Assembly (NCBI GenBank): GCA_964007475.1
Contig: OZ023274.1
Span: forward strand, 72,923,303-72,987,302
From: Hybos culiciformis
Lineage: Eukaryota; Arthropoda; Insecta; Diptera; Hybotidae
Direction: 5' to 3'
Length of the DNA stretch: 64,000 nt
Under the pieces are notes generated by a model that made no database searches, was not told the DNA's origin, and saw only the letters and a program-made list of their open reading frames with translations. Below, in pieces: positions 25,301 to 39,813 of this stretch (position 1 is the stretch's first letter; each line of letters begins with the position of its first letter). A program made the position numbers and the translations under genes.

Positions 25301-28168
25301 ATAAAAAGAAAATTCAAAGATTAATTTTTTTTTTGAACAGAAATAAATAAGCTTTATAATTTTCTCTATCTGCGGTGATAACAAAAAAAGAAAAGAAAAA
25401 AAGAAGCAAATAAATAATAAATATTTACTTCGAAATTTTTCTTGGTACAATAAATTTTAAATGAAAAGTCAAAAAAAAACAAAAATTACATATTTTTTTT
25501 TTTTTTTTTTTTCTTAACTTAAAGGCATTATTTCAGTCTAGTGAATGTAGATTTTATATTTTTATTTCATTTTTTATTTTCTTCTAACAAAAATATTTTA
25601 TATGAGTGAGCACTATAAGCTTTTTAGATAATATGTTGACCCAATTTTTGAGGGGAAAAACATTATTATTATTTTTTATTATTATTTTTTTCATATAAGT
25701 ATTTCATAAAGAATTCTATGCTATATATTTATAATAAAAACTATTATGCACCCATTATGTGCATAAAATAGAAAAAAAATAGAAAAAAAAATTCAAGGTG
25801 AAGATCTTTAGCATAACATTTAAACCTTCTATGAGCTGCTTGTGTCAAATAAATACATTTTTTTTTTTCTAAAATTCTCATTTATTTTTTTCATGCATTT
25901 ATGTATAATTTTTTTTTGTTCCATACAGAATAAAAAAAAATGTGAAAAATGAAAATTAGAAAAGCCTTGAGCTTAAAAATAAAAAAAAAAAACATTAATG
26001 TTAAAAAAAAAATTTAATGCATAAAATGCGACCAAATTATAATTTTTTCCATAAAGCTAAAAGTATATAAGTGCTTCAAAAATAATGTTAAAAAAAAATT
26101 TTTTAAAGAATGTTAATAAAAAGAAAATTTTGTATTTTTTGTTTTTTTTTTTTTAGAGTGCCACAGATGTGAGTAGTATTGACGTCAAAAGGAAACGATA
26201 TTTTTTATTACTTAAAATAATATTTTATTTTTTATTTTTATTTTTTTTTTTAAAGAAATATTACGCAATTTAACAAAAAATTAAGGCTAATTTTTTTCAT
26301 ATCATATGTAAAATTTATTATTATTTTATTTTTTTGTTTTTTTTTTTTGAAATATTTATTTACATTCAAATCGTGACAATAGAATTTTATATTTTTTTAA
26401 AAATTTTCAAAAATGTATTTAAAAAAAAAGAAGGAAATTCTTGAAAATTTATTATTATGGGTTCTTAACTGTGTGTGTGGTTTTTTATTTATTTTTTATT
26501 TTATATTTATTTTTTTTTTATATTTATTTTTTTTATCAATCTTTTTGTACTAAATTTATATAAAAATTAGAGATTATTAAGGAATATTTTATTTTACAGA
26601 ACTACTATATATTATTTTATATAACTACTATATAGAACTACTATAAACACTTATATAAAAAAAAACTATGTATAGTGTCATATGAAATGAAAACATCTTG
26701 TTTCGGTTTCACAATTTGTTTTTTGCATCGAATTAAAATCTACGAGTTTTTTTTATAAATATTATTAATAAAAATAATTAATCTTTTTCATATAATAATA
26801 TCTGCGTCATTTGACCTTATTTATTTTGAAATTTTCATTTTAATATATTCTGTCAAGTCAATAGAAATTATATTCTTCGAAGAAATAGCGTCTTAAAATC
26901 CCTCTTATATATAAAATGGAAAAAAAATTCTTTTAAAATTAAATTTTAAATTTTAAATTAAACCTATTTTTCAAAAAATCTAATTATTAACTACCCAAAT
27001 TTGTTCTTTTCATTCCTATGTATTTGTGTATATAAATATAATAATGAAATTGTGTTTCAAATATTGTGGTTTACACGCAGAAAATATTCGCAGTTATAAA
27101 TTTTCAATCGCAATTTCATAAATTCTTTCGATTTATAATCTCCTCATCATCAAAACAGGGGAAACAGGCAAAAAAAAAACAAAAGCAAACCCAATCAATT
27201 TTTAATTTAACATTAACGACATTTTAATATAAATTTCATTAATTTAATCCAATTTATAAAAACAAGCTAAATTATCAAATAAAATTTAATTTCATTTTCT
27301 AAATAGGTTATACAAAGAAAGAAAAAACATTTTTTTTTATCTCGTATACAAAACGTTTAACTCTATGGTCCTGGAAAACATTTTTGAAAATCCTTTTTTT
27401 TTTTTTCTTTTTTTTTTTTCTATCAAAATGAAATTTTAAAAAGGATATACACACACACAATGGAAGCATATAATTAAAAACGACAAAAAAACATAATTAA
27501 TTTTTTAGAGAAAAAAAAAAGACTAAGAGGAAATAATTTATAAAATTTTTCGTGATAATGATTAAATGTGGGAATTTAAGGTTTTCGGGCCTAAAAATAA
27601 CTTAATAAATTTAAAGACATCAAATTAATTACATTCTGGAATAATTTTTTTTTTTGTGGTTGCACTATAACGTTATATGTATACCTATACCTATATATAT
27701 AAAATGAACATTTCACAAAATTTTTCATTATTTCCATGAAAACGAAAAAAAAAATAAAGGAAATTTAACTCATTAATTTCGTGTTTAGAAGTCTTGAAAT
27801 TTTTATTCGCTATCAGATTTTTAAAATCAAAGGGATAAGATGTTAAAACAATAAAGTAATATTAACAAAAACGAAAAGAAAAAAACTAACTATAGATGGA
27901 GTTTATTAATATTATAAGCACAAGAAAAAATAACCATTTGTTAAAAATAAATGAAAATATTTAGCGCAAGTAAAACATAAAAAATACTAAATTGGTTTAG
28001 ATAGTTCATAAATTACGTAAAGGTAATTATTTTATATAATAATTATATAGGAAAACTTTCATACGTTTTCTATTCTTTCATTTATGAGGTGATTGAGTTT
28101 CTGAACAATATTCGTAATTCGATCCAACGTGAAGTTAAAATCTGAAGAAAAACATTTGCTCCAATAGA
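22339..28168. other. Non-coding AT-rich DNA
   Basis: Homopolymer-rich sequence with (AAT)n near 23187-23198 and short dinucleotide runs. Frames at 24478-24750 and 24915-25100 lack motifs or splice context. A pyrimidine tract plus AG at 26156 followed 12 bases later by GTGAGT could mimic a microexon but has no other support. Confidence 0.5.
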
Positions 28169-28176
28169 ATCTAGAG

Positions 28177-28538
28177 CAGTGGTTACCATCGGCCATAATT
28201 TCAATTACCCAATCCGGCCAAGTAGTTTCATTTTCATTTGTTTGATTTTTGAAGATGAGGAACAGATTCACGGTGGAAAATTCAGATGCCTGTATCAGAT
28301 TAAAAACAACAACATAACCTAATTTAGAAAATTTGTGCAAGGAATTTCAAGATCAAGGAAGCCATTAATTATTAAACTTTTCTTTCAATATTATTATTTT
28401 TCTTTCAATATTATTAATAATAAATTAATAAAAAATTTGATTTAATAAAAAATATGAGTTAATTTTTTACCCAGTTGCCCAATAGAGAATCGAAAGTATA
28501 GTAAATTACTCGCTCTCGACAAAGGTTGCTTATCACTG
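28177..28538. mobile_element. Non-autonomous hAT element with perfect 8-bp target duplication
   Basis: Begins CAGTGGTTACCA and ends with the reverse complement of CAGTGATAAGCAACC, both typical hAT-superfamily termini (CAGTG followed by a diverged repeat). It is flanked on both sides by the same 8 bases ATCTAGAG (28169-28176 and 28539-28546), the target duplication length expected for hAT. The 362-bp length and lack of transposase make it non-autonomous. The identical duplications suggest a fairly recent insertion. A 93-codon minus-strand frame (28340-28059) starts inside it and runs across its left border, so that frame is a chance chimera. Confidence 0.85.
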
Positions 28539-28546
28539 ATCTAGAG

Positions 28547-31500
28547 GATGACTTTATTTATGTAATTATTACAAATCCATATATTCTATATCTATATATA
28601 ATCTATAATCTACTTTAATAAATGCTTTGACTGTTTATATTATATAAATATTTTCTCACCTATATTCTCTCAATAATAGTGGTTAGACATGATAGCAAAT
28701 ATTATTAACATCGAAATAGTTTATAGCCAAGTTATATGAAAATAAAATTTATAAAGAGCTTTAAATGTTTTTTACGCTTAATTTTTCGACCAGCATTATA
28801 AAACTTCGAAAGTTTATTAATTAAAAAAAAAAAAAAAAATTTCATATCAATACTTATGGTGCTAAAATAATATCAATATTTTACACTTCACAGTAGTATC
28901 GCACCTGTTTGTGGTATAAACAAACAGTCAATAAGCTTATCAATGTAGTATGAGTTTTCTTCAATTCAATCGTCTATTAAAATTTATGTATGAAATTTAT
29001 TATGTAAAATACATTCTTGAGCTTAGTTAAAATAATAGTTTCTAAAATTTTTTATATAATTATGTTTATGTTCAAATATTATTATATAAATTTTCTTTAA
29101 GAAAAAAAAAAACTAAATTCAATTATATTTTTCAAAATACCTATCATAAACTTATAATTTAATGTACAAAAAAAATAATCTTATAATAAATTCATTTATT
29201 ATAAAATGTAATTAATTTCTTTATATACTACTCTAGTAACTACTTATTAAAGAATGAATACACTTGAAAGAGCAATTACATTAGCAAAACTATTCATTTG
29301 ACATCTGTTGCTTTTTTTTTTATTTATTTTTTAATTACTTTTTGCTTGTAATTGATTTTCGAAAAGTAATAAATTTCTCAATATTTTTTAAAATTCAACC
29401 TCTAGGCGAAAATAAAAAAGAAACAGACTAGGAAAATTTTCAATTATTTATTTAGTTGTTTTTTTTTTTTCTTTGTTTTTACCTTTTTATTTCCTTCTGC
29501 AATACATTTTCACCTGGCAATGAAAAAAAAAAAGAAAAAAAAAATTAAAGCCTTAAAAAATATTTATTCAAGGTTTTTCTCCATTATTGACTTCGAAAAA
29601 AAAAAAAAACAGAAAAAATAAGAAAAACATATTTTCCATTTTTCGTATTTTTTTTTTATTTTTTGGTATTCTTTTTTTTTTAAAGCATTATTTGTAGCTT
29701 TATGTTTTCAAAACATTATTATTTTTTTTTTCAATCTTTAAAAAAATTTCACCTTAATTACAAGTTAGAAAAATTTGGTTTGATATTTTTGTTGGTATTT
29801 TTAAGATAATTCCTTAAGAAAAATTACATTTTTTTTACTTTGTTTCCTTCAAAGTCTTGAATTATATTTTTGATAATTTATAAAAAAAATATATTTTGAA
29901 TGAAATTTTACTTGAAATAAATGTTTTCATTTCGAGGACATACTTGTTAAATTTATTTTTTAAATTTTTTTTTTTCTAGAAAATTGATGTTAAGATAAAG
30001 GTGAAATTTTTCTCATTAAATTGTAATTATAAATTATATGCTCTAATATTATTGGCTGAGCTATAATGTCAATAATGAGCGTATGCTACAAAAAAAAAAA
30101 TTAAGCAATCAATCGAATTTAACGAAAAGGATATAAAAAGGACTCTAATGTGTTCGTTTGAATTAAAAAAGATTTTATATCTTAAATAAAAAAAATTACT
30201 ACAAATTTATGCCTCGAAGTTAGCGAAATTCAGTTATCAGCACATTTAATAAAAAAAATCTATTTTCTTTTCTTTTTTGTTAATTTATAGCAAAACTTAT
30301 TATTATAGTTTTTTAAGATTTTATATAGATTTTATTCGAAATTTTTCTGGAAAAAAACTACAAGAATCATATCTTTATTAAAATATTATATAACTGTCAA
30401 CATTAATTTACTATATAAACATGATTCATATACAATTAACGCCTCCAACACATTTAGTATATTTAAAACAAAATTTCATATCTATTCAAACTTAAAGCTC
30501 GCAGAAGAAACAACTTTTATGCCAAACATTTGTACATGATGTAATTCAATTCTTTAATTTATGTTTTTTAATTTTCGCACACATAAAATCATCAAATACG
30601 ATTTATGAATATAAAATTAAAGTTTTAAAATAAAATAAAAAAAATAAAATAAAATAAAAGTTATATATATTTTCAAAAAATCGCATAAATTCTGAAAAGA
30701 CTAAAAAAAAATACAATTTCCAACTGGGATTTTTAGTTTCTCTATATGTTGTATACATAATTCTTGTATTTAAAAAATAAAAATGTTTTTAAAATAGTTT
30801 TACCATTTTATAATCTATAAGGCATTTTAAATCCATCCTTTCATACTAGTTCAAGTGAATTCCTATTTATTTTTATGTTTCTGATTTGCTTGAAATAAAA
30901 AAAATATTATATCTTGTTCTTTCATAAAAAATACATAATATGGTTTTATCTGGCCTTCAAAATATTTACTTTACTTATTTTTAACAAATGAAAAACAATT
31001 TTTTTTTTTTTTAGAAACCAAACCAAGCCACTATGAATGGCGAAACATAAAAAGCTTACATGATGGTATTGTGTTTTGTCAAGGCAAAAAAACTCTTCTA
31101 TCTGTGATCATAATCTAATCTTTAAAATAATGGAAAATTTTAATATGTATATAATATAGTTAAATATTATAACATGTTAGAGTTATCCAAAACAGAGTAT
31201 ACCTTGAATAAATATGGGGGGTTTTTTTTTTTTTTTTTATTAAATTTCAACATGAGTATTTATTTATTTTCTTCTTTTTTTTTTAATATAAAACTGAAAA
31301 TATTTATAATATTTTTAACATAGTTTTTGTACCAAAACCTACATAATACTATCCTTATAATATACATATTAAATTTATTTTTTTTTTTAAAAACACTTTG
31401 TTATTTTGTACCAAAATCTTAAATTATAGAAATGTTGTTTTCTGTGTTATTAAACCATAAATTTTTACCACCTTTTTTGTACATTGTTTTTTTATTTTTT

Positions 31501-34500
31501 CTTTTAGCATTTTGAAACGCTTTTATGTACAAGGATTCTGTGCAAAAAATAAAAATAAAAAGTTTGTTTAAAAAATAGAAACAAAATATTGAATAAGATA
31601 TTAAATTGCAGAAAATAAAACATGTAAAAGAATTCAAAGTGATTGAGATAATATTCTAAAAAAAAAATAATACTCTAGAGACAATTTAGTTTTTAATTGG
31701 CTTAAACTATATATATGTATAACATGTGTTGTTGTTCACTCATGGGATCAACATACTTGAAAATATCGTTAAAAATAGTTATTTCAAAAACGTTTGTGTA
31801 GCAATTCATACAAGAATTTCTTTTATTTCCTTCTTTTTTTTTTCTCATTAACGTTTAAATAATTTGGCCAGAGGGAAAGGATAGTTGATTATTCAAAGAA
31901 GAATAGTGAATATATAGTGATTGTTATGTTGTTAGTTAGTTAGGCATACAAAATTTTCATTTGCGTGACTAAAAATAACTGAAGTAATTTTTTGCTGAAA
32001 TTTTCTGACTTTTAAAGTTTACTTCATATATATTAGATTTCAAAATGCAATATCCTCTGACAATGTAAAATACTTATATAGCTCCAGTATGAACTGAATC
32101 CTAACACATTCTGGAAACAAAATTTTGTAACAAAATTCAGTACCTGAGTTTTTATTTAGTTTTTCAGTGACTTTTTCATAATGAAATTATGTAAAAGCTA
32201 AAAGTGTAATAATATCTATATATATAAATTGATAAAATATCATCTTCCTATGTTATTTAATTTTTCATTTTTATATTATAGTTCAGACTATTTGGCAGCC
32301 TAGAAGAAAAAAACAGGATTCTTACAAGGAAAATAATATTTTTATTAATATTATCACGTAAATGTTGAGTAAAACTCAAATCCAAAGATCTCTTAATTTT
32401 AACATTAAAAAAAATTACAATTTAACTTTTTAATTTAACTATAGAGTTGATGTGACATAATTTTATTTAAAATAAAAAAAAAGAAAAATATTTTATTTTT
32501 TTGACATTATTTTGTTTTGTTTTTCTTTTCATTATAATAAAAAAAGAGGGCAAAGTTCTAAAAAAAAAACAAAAACATTAAAAACAAGTGCAAGGACTGC
32601 AGTTGATCTAGGTGACTGTATGTATCACTGACAAAAAAAGAACATCTGAAACCAAAATAAAAACAAAACTTATGTATGAAAAGAATGTATTCAGATATAT
32701 ATATATCTGAATATTATACACATACGTATATATTTGAAAGAAAAACAAGAAAAAAAAAAATAGTAATGATTCTTCTGTTTGATATAAAATAATAAAATAA
32801 TAATAAAAAAAAATAAAATAAAATCAAAAAAAATAAAAATAAAAAAAGATTTTGTTTAGTTACATGTATGGAATAAAATTACAGAACTTTATACATTTTA
32901 AACTACATCTAGACTTGTCGTCTCCTTTTTAATGTTTACCATTTCGTTATATATTATATCACCCGCAAAGACATTTCTATGTTTGCAGTTTCAATAAATT
33001 TTTTAAACCGAAAAAATTAGATTAGATCTGAAAAATCAGCAAAAATTTTTTTCAAATTTTTTTTTTTTGTTTTATTTCTTTTTTGTTATATATGAAGTTT
33101 TTTTGTATTTTTTTGCAGCATAGATAAAGTTTTTTGTTTTTTTTTTTCTAATTTTGTGGTATAAAATTGTCTGGACAGGATCATATTGCAGTATCCTGTA
33201 TAGGTAGAAAATATTTTGTATGTTATACGTATAAAGTTCTCCTATAATTTGACAAAACTATATATAACTATTTATATAAGTAATTAAGTTTTCAAAATAA
33301 TTTTAGAAATAAAGTTTCTAATTTTCCAAATTGTTATTTAATATTTTTTTTTTGATATAATTGAGAACTAAACAAATAAATCAAACTTGAAGTCAACTTC
33401 TTTTTTCAATCTCTAAGTACAATATACTTAATTTTGTTACATCATACGAGAATTTTTAGATTTTAGTAATTTTTTTTTTAATATATTACATTGACAGAAG
33501 GTATTAATGACTCATTATTTTTTTTGTAAAAGCAATCACGGAAATTTAGCTGAAGCTTTAAAATTTTTAAAAATAATTTTCATCAATTTTCATAGCATCA
33601 TATAACACTATCATTTATTGTTTAAACGTGACCAAAATTATAGTTACAAGCAATTTTAGTTTTTTTTTTTTTTTTTAATTAACTAAGTTCTTTGAAATTA
33701 ATGCCCAAGGAAGCAATATTCAAAAAAAAAAAAAAAGAATGGATATCCTTGTATTTTTTTTTTAAAGTCAATAATAATTATCCTTGAACATTGCGCACTC
33801 ATATTGCACTCTATATACAAAAAAGGTGTTCAAAATACATTTTCATACAGTATTTTTATGATATACACATAAACACACACAGCAAGTATATGGAATAACT
33901 TTTTTGTTCACTTCGTATACCAAAATTAATTAGTTAAAAAAAATTTTTTCTTGTTTTTCAATTTACATTTTTTAATTTTTTTTTTTTTTCAGTGAACATT
34001 TTACTAAGTATTAAGCTAAGAAGAAAAAAAAAAAAGAATAAAAAACATTATATTATATCTACAAAATTCCAATGAACATTATTCAAACGGAAGCCATGAG
34101 ATTTTTATAGCATTTTCTCGTCCCAAAAAAAATTCTTTCTCTCCTTTTATATTTTATTTTTTTGACTAAATTTTCGAAAAAAAAAAAATCATATCTTTCG
34201 TATTTAGCATAAAAAATCTTCTGTGTAAACTTTTTTCGTATATATGTACATACTTCTTAAAGTAAATACATAGTAATATATAATAATATATATAAGTAAT
34301 GTGGAAAAAAGAAAATGAAAATGACAAAAAAGAAAAGTTAAAAAACATAAACATACTTGTAACATATATTTTATAATGTTTATAATTCGCTTGATTAGTA
34401 TTCAAGAATTATTATTTTCTTTATGTCATTGATTTGATTTAATTTTATTAAGAAAAAAAAAAATAAAAATCAGTTTATACATGACATTTGTAAGATTTTT

Positions 34501-37500
34501 TTTTGAATTGAAGAAAAAAAAGATATTAAAATTTCTCAAAACCACAAAAAAAAACATTTCAAATTACACTTTAAAAAAAATTATTTTGGTTTAATTATAA
34601 TAAATGTTGTTAAAAATATTTTTAATAGTTTTTAATTTTTTTTATAATATTACTTTATAATGTTTCTAATATTGCTCATATAGCGAAAACATAAAATTTA
34701 TGGTTCATCACATTTACAACAAAAATGACTTTGAACTTTAATTAGATAGAGCTAAGTTAAATTGACTCATACACTGAAACTTAGTCAATTTGAAATGCCC
34801 CGTTTCAATAGTGATCTTAGTACAACAATTGCCTGACTGCTTTTTCTGTTATTTTGGTAAAGGAACTTCAAAAACATTTTTAACTTAATATATCCTCAGA
34901 ATTCTTTATATTCAATTAGAAAAAAAATATTTTTTTGCGTGTATTAATTTAACAAAGTTTATTTTATATTTATATAAAAAACATTTATTGCTGTTATAAT
35001 ATATATGAGCTATATATCGTGGATATAGCAAATAGCATAAAAAAATATGAAATTTATTTTTTATGATCTTTATATTAACAACATAAAAATATATTATAAT
35101 ACAAATTCCAAGAATTTATTAATAGACTCGGTCAATACACTTCATTTTGTCATGTCAAAAGAAATAAAATGTGATTTCATAAAGATTTTGTTATATAGAT
35201 TCAAAATGTGGCCAGTCACTGGTTATATATGTTTAGAAAATGTTAGGCAAAAATAAAATCAATAAAATTTCTTCAATTTTCTTTTTATTTTTTTCTATAT
35301 GAAAAATTATTATTATTATCATCAAATCTTCTGGTAATGATCAAAAAAAAAAAATTTTAACAAAATATTTATTATATTTATGGAAAATTTATTCGAGACT
35401 TTATTAAAAATTTCCATAAAAGATAAACATGATTATTTTCAAGAAAATTTATAATAAAAAAAAAAAAAAAAAATTCGAAAAATTTAATTATTCCGTTAAA
35501 TGTTAATTTGCATAATTTTTTTTTTATCAGTTTTAATTTAATCTCCATTAAATTTATGTTAAATCAGGTTTCCGCAACGAAACGAAAAAAAATAAAATAA
35601 AAAATTAAAATAAATAAAATTTTTATTATTTGCTTCAAAAAAATGATTAAAGGCTATTTTTGGATTCTAGGTTTTCTGATTGGCTTAAAATTAAATATAT
35701 ATATATTAAAAAAAAGCATAAAAATGTAAACAACAAAACAATTATAACAAATAATTTTATTATATATAAATCACAAACCCATATACATACATTTATACTT
35801 ATTTAAGGTACATAGAACGTGTATTTATATATATAAAAAGGAGCTTAAAGGATTAAAATTCATATATAAACAAAAAACATAAATTTTTTATTTATTTTAT
35901 TTATAAATGCCATAAATAGCATTTTTGTACATAGGGAAATAAAAATTACGAAAATTTCGACAAATTTGTAATTAAAACATTTAATTGAAATTTGCCTAAA
36001 GGATGAAAATATAAAAAAAAATATATTACGATAGAATTATTTTTTATATATTTATGTGTAGTATGTTTAATGTACATCATCGTGTTCACATTACACACAA
36101 TCCTGTAAAAATAAATGAGCAAGCTGCATTTATAATATATTTTACTCAAGTAAACAATTATAGAAATAACATTTTTGACGGAAATAGAAAATTTTCAAAT
36201 TGTTGACGCTTTTTAAGGCTTATCATTAATCTGTCCTACAAAAAGAGTGCTTTTGTACAATTTTTAATAATAATGCTTTGCATGAACTTCACATGAGAAC
36301 AGCAATTCTAACTAAGGTATTAATCAACATCCAAAAAATCAAAAAATATTTTTTTTTTCTTAAATATTCTTTTTAACAAAATTATAAGTTTTCAAAATTG
36401 TGTTTATGAAACTAATATCAGGTTAACAACTATAATACTGATAACAATATATATATATATAGCTTTTGTTTTCTCTTTTAACTTAAACTCTATATTTATT
36501 GTGGTTTCTGACCACACACTTTTATAATAAAACACTTTATTTATATCAAAACTAAAAATTTCAAATTAAATAATAATTTTCATTTCTCTTGAAATAAGTT
36601 CTTTTTAATTTAGCAAAAAAAAAAAAGAAAAAAGATTCTTTATCAAAGTTTGAATTTAACCACAGGTCAGGAAAAACATTTTATAAAATAAGTATAATTT
36701 TCAAAATCAAAATTTCATTATTTAGATTTTATTCTTTGTATAATATTTTGTAACAAAAAATTATAAAATAAACAATTTTTTTTTTGGTTTCATTTAACAT
36801 AAGCATTGAAAATATTCATATGTAACTACATATTTTATATATATATGCATATATATAATCTATGTATTATGTATATTGATAAAAATGTAGATGAAGATAA
36901 GGATTAGACGTATTGCTGTGTTTCCTTTAAAATGATTTATAAAAAAAAAAATTTTTTTCATAAATTTTTTTATGTATATTTTACATAATATATGAAATGG
37001 ATTTTTTCTTTATATTTTTTTTATTTTATTTTTTTTTTTTTTAATAAATTCCCGGAAGTTTATTTTACAATATTTCCGAGAAGTTTATTAAAGTTATAAA
37101 AAAAAAAAAGTTATAAAAAAAATATAACAAGAATTGGTTAAAGAAAAAAAAAAAATTTTTTTTTTAAATTTCCTTAAAAATTATGTATATTTCATTTTCC
37201 AGAATTATGTTTCTTCAGAAACCTCTTAAATTACTTTTTCTTTCTTTTGTAAACAAAAATAGAAAAAAAAAAATTTTATTTTATATACACATTATATATA
37301 TATTTTTTTAAAGACTACCACAATATTGAATAGGTATATATTAAAAAAGAAAAAAAAAAATACATAGCAAAAATTTTATTAAAGATACATTTTATATTTA
37401 TAAGATAAAAAAAAACACATAAAATAAAATAATTTCGACAAAAAATTAGATTAGCGAATAGATTTAAAACATACATATTCCAATTTATTTTCTAGAAAAT

Positions 37501-37654
37501 ATAATTTAAGCTAAAATCACATCATAAATCACTGAAAGGTATATCAAACCGAACCAGTAGAACTGCTTTGATTACGAATGAATGTAAAACTTAAAAAAAT
37601 AAATACGGACGGAACTTTTTATAATAATTTTCTTTTTTTTATTTATATTTACAG
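28547..37654. other. Non-coding AT-rich DNA up to the first dpr exon
   Basis: No coding exon recognised. Includes many A/T runs and an A-rich tract near 35455-35473. Short frames (31637-31419, 34405-34166, 35047-35256, 36149-35946) show only composition-driven peptides. The branch and pyrimidine tract of the dpr exon occupy its last 40 or so bases. Confidence 0.5.
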
Positions 37655-37797
37655 AATCACTTAGTGTAATAGACTCAACAACAATTGCATCGAATATTTT
37701 GCCATATTTTGATTTCGATGTACCTAGAAATGTTACAGTTACAGTTGGGCAAACTGGATTTTTATTTTGTCGCGTTGAGAGTTTAGCTGATAAGGAC
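37655..37797 (+). CDS. dpr: dpr Ig1 exon a (strands A-C, first Cys)
   Basis: Internal exon of 143 bp bounded by a polypyrimidine tract plus ACAG (37651-37654) and the consensus donor GTAAGT at 37798. It contributes two bases to a split codon and then 47 codons. The peptide starts SLSVIDSTTIASNIL, which looks like the linker after the signal peptide. It continues with the family signature PYFDFDVPRNVT and VGQTGF, then FCRVESLADKD carrying the first disulfide Cys of the Ig domain. NVT is a potential N-glycosylation site. The exon ends in phase 0 and joins the exon at 61445 to give LADKD-VSWIRKRD, the expected dpr continuation. Because it starts mid-codon with no suitable upstream ATG, it is not the first coding exon. 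Confidence 0.93.
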
Positions 37798-39405
37798 GTA
37801 AGTAAAAATTTTCTATTATTCATTTTATTTATGAAAGTTTTAATATTTTATTTAAAATTATAATCAACAATATAATTTTAAATTTATTTTAAAATAATTT
37901 GGCTAAAAAAGAGTTTACTTGTAAAAGCGCGGTCTGCGGAAGTCCATTTGAACGTTTGGGTACCGCCTCTATCCACCTAAAATGCATTTATGCCAATAAT
38001 TTTTATTATAAACTTGCAAGAAAAATTTAAAAATTTGGCAATACAAAAACAAAGGATTTTGACAATCTAATGCTAAAACTGGGAAAGTTGAAATATTTTA
38101 ATATTGAACTACTTTGACTAATATGACTTTTTTATGTATCTCTAGCATTACCTAACTGAGAACTTTTAGTTTTTGATGTTACTGAAAATTACAAATATAT
38201 TTTTAACTGATTCATTCAAACTAGATTGAAAACCTGTAAATTGTATGAGATATTAAAGTTGAATAAAATGTTTTTTTTTCTATATATGCTTAAAGTTATT
38301 TGGCATACTTCCAATTAGAATCAGATCATCAATCTTTGAAATATTGGATTTTCTGAGTATTTTTTTTTTGTATTTTTATTGTAAATATCGAGATTAGAAA
38401 TTTAAGAGTGAACTAGAGAAAAGATAAAATTGAACTATATATATATATGCTGTTATAAATGTAATTTAGATTTTTTTTATACATTTTTTTAATAAAAAAT
38501 AAAAATCGTTTAAGTAAAAATTTAATGGATAAATCGAAAAAAAAATGAAATAAATGAAAATTTTTTCGTATTTCCATTTTCATATAGTAATACAAAATTC
38601 TTATATTTCAATTTTTGTGCAAATATACAAAAAAGAAGTCAATTTAATAGTTTATTTCCTGGTAAATTTCCAAATTTTAAGGAAAAAAAAAAAGAAAAAC
38701 CGAAATATCAAAAAAAATTTCCAACTTTTTATTTGATTTTTAAAGTATTGACCTCAATCTCTTGAGCAAAATATGAAAAAAAAAAAAATAAAAAATAAAA
38801 ATAAATAAAAGAAAATGTATACAAAAAACTTTTCGATTTTTTTTAACAGATAAGAAAATTGTTTTTTTTTTTTTTTTTCATAGATTCAGGCAACATTTAA
38901 AAAACTTAAATCTATTTACATAGTTTATCTTTTTTTTTTTTCATATTCTATTTATCTTTTTTTTTTTGCATTTTTTAATTTCCCTGAAAATAGGGAATTG
39001 TTAAAATCTAAATGAAAATCTTTTTTTTTATGTTTCTTTCTTTTTTTTTTTATTTATTTTTATTTTTTATATTAAATTTTACTTTTTTTTTAAGTTTTTA
39101 TATTTGGTGAATAAAACTTTTAAAGGATTTATTTTGTATTATTTATATTGTTTATAACTCAATTTATAAAAAAAAAAAAAAATTTGTTAAAAAACAAGGA
39201 AAATATAAAAATAAAGATATTAAAATTATCTTTATTCTTTTAATCTGTTGGGGGGAAAATTTTATGAATTATTATTTTATCAATAATTTTTATAAAAAAA
39301 AATATATATATAATTTGGGAAATGGACGGTCAAAATAAAAACTCCAGCTGGTTTTCTTATGTAAATATGATAATGTTATTATATGGCGCTGTTATTTCTA
39401 TAACG

Positions 39406-39442
<37 letters not shown>

Positions 39443-39522
39443 AATTAAAACAATTATTTTATGATTTGCGTGATATCTGTGAATTGAAAATATTTTTTAA
39501 AAGTGAAATAATTTGATTGTTT
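37798..39522. other. Left part of the dpr giant intron
   Basis: Starts with the dpr donor GTAAGT. A less AT-rich island at 37926-37985 (GCGCGGTCTGCGGAAGTCC onward) and another at 39320-39395 (including GGCGCTGTTATTTC) stand out from the background and may be transposon debris. An (AT)n microsatellite occupies about 39410-39436. No exon found. Confidence 0.5.
39410..39436. repeat. (AT)n microsatellite
   Basis: Uninterrupted alternating T/A run of about 13 units, likely length-variable between individuals. Close to the inferred 3' end of the minus-strand MARCH-type gene but with no evident role. Confidence 0.85.
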
Positions 39523-39528
39523 TTTATT
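39523..39528 (-). other. Candidate poly(A) signal of the MARCH-type gene
   Basis: First AATAAA hexamer on the minus strand after the stop codon at 39814, about 286 bases away. Such hexamers are frequent by chance in DNA this AT-rich, so this is only a position estimate for the 3' end. It lies about 1.7 kb from the dpr exon ending at 37797. Confidence 0.25.
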
Positions 39529-39813
39529 TTTTTCGGAAAGGGTAGGTATATCATCAAAATTTATCATCATATGAAATTGTATTCTCTTTTAACTGCATTT
39601 CTGAATTTCTGTCGACGCTTCAGGATTAAGTTAAGGATAATCTTAAGTTGATGCAATACAATTCTTAACAATTTGCTCAATACAAAATAATAATTTACTA
39701 TTTATAAATATACATTAAAAGTCATCACAATTTCATAAAAATATTCTATATTAATATAGCAATATTTAAAATTAACATTTCCAATTTTGTAACATAGAAA
39801 ATTTAATGTCATT

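Noticed and set aside
26157..26168. Possible 12-base microexon (pyrimidine tract, AG, 12 bases, GTGAGT)
   Set aside because: T-runs followed by AG are abundant here and nothing links these four codons to either gene by phase or homology.
28059..28340. 93-codon minus-strand frame with a protein-like peptide (WPDWVIEIMADGN...)
   Set aside because: It starts inside the hAT element at 28177-28538 and continues through the element's border and target duplication into flanking DNA, so it is a chance fusion rather than a gene.
1..37654. Search for the dpr signal-peptide exon upstream of 37655
   Set aside because: No candidate with an ATG, hydrophobic leader and a donor of the required phase (one base of a split codon ending in AA) could be supported; it may lie outside the window.
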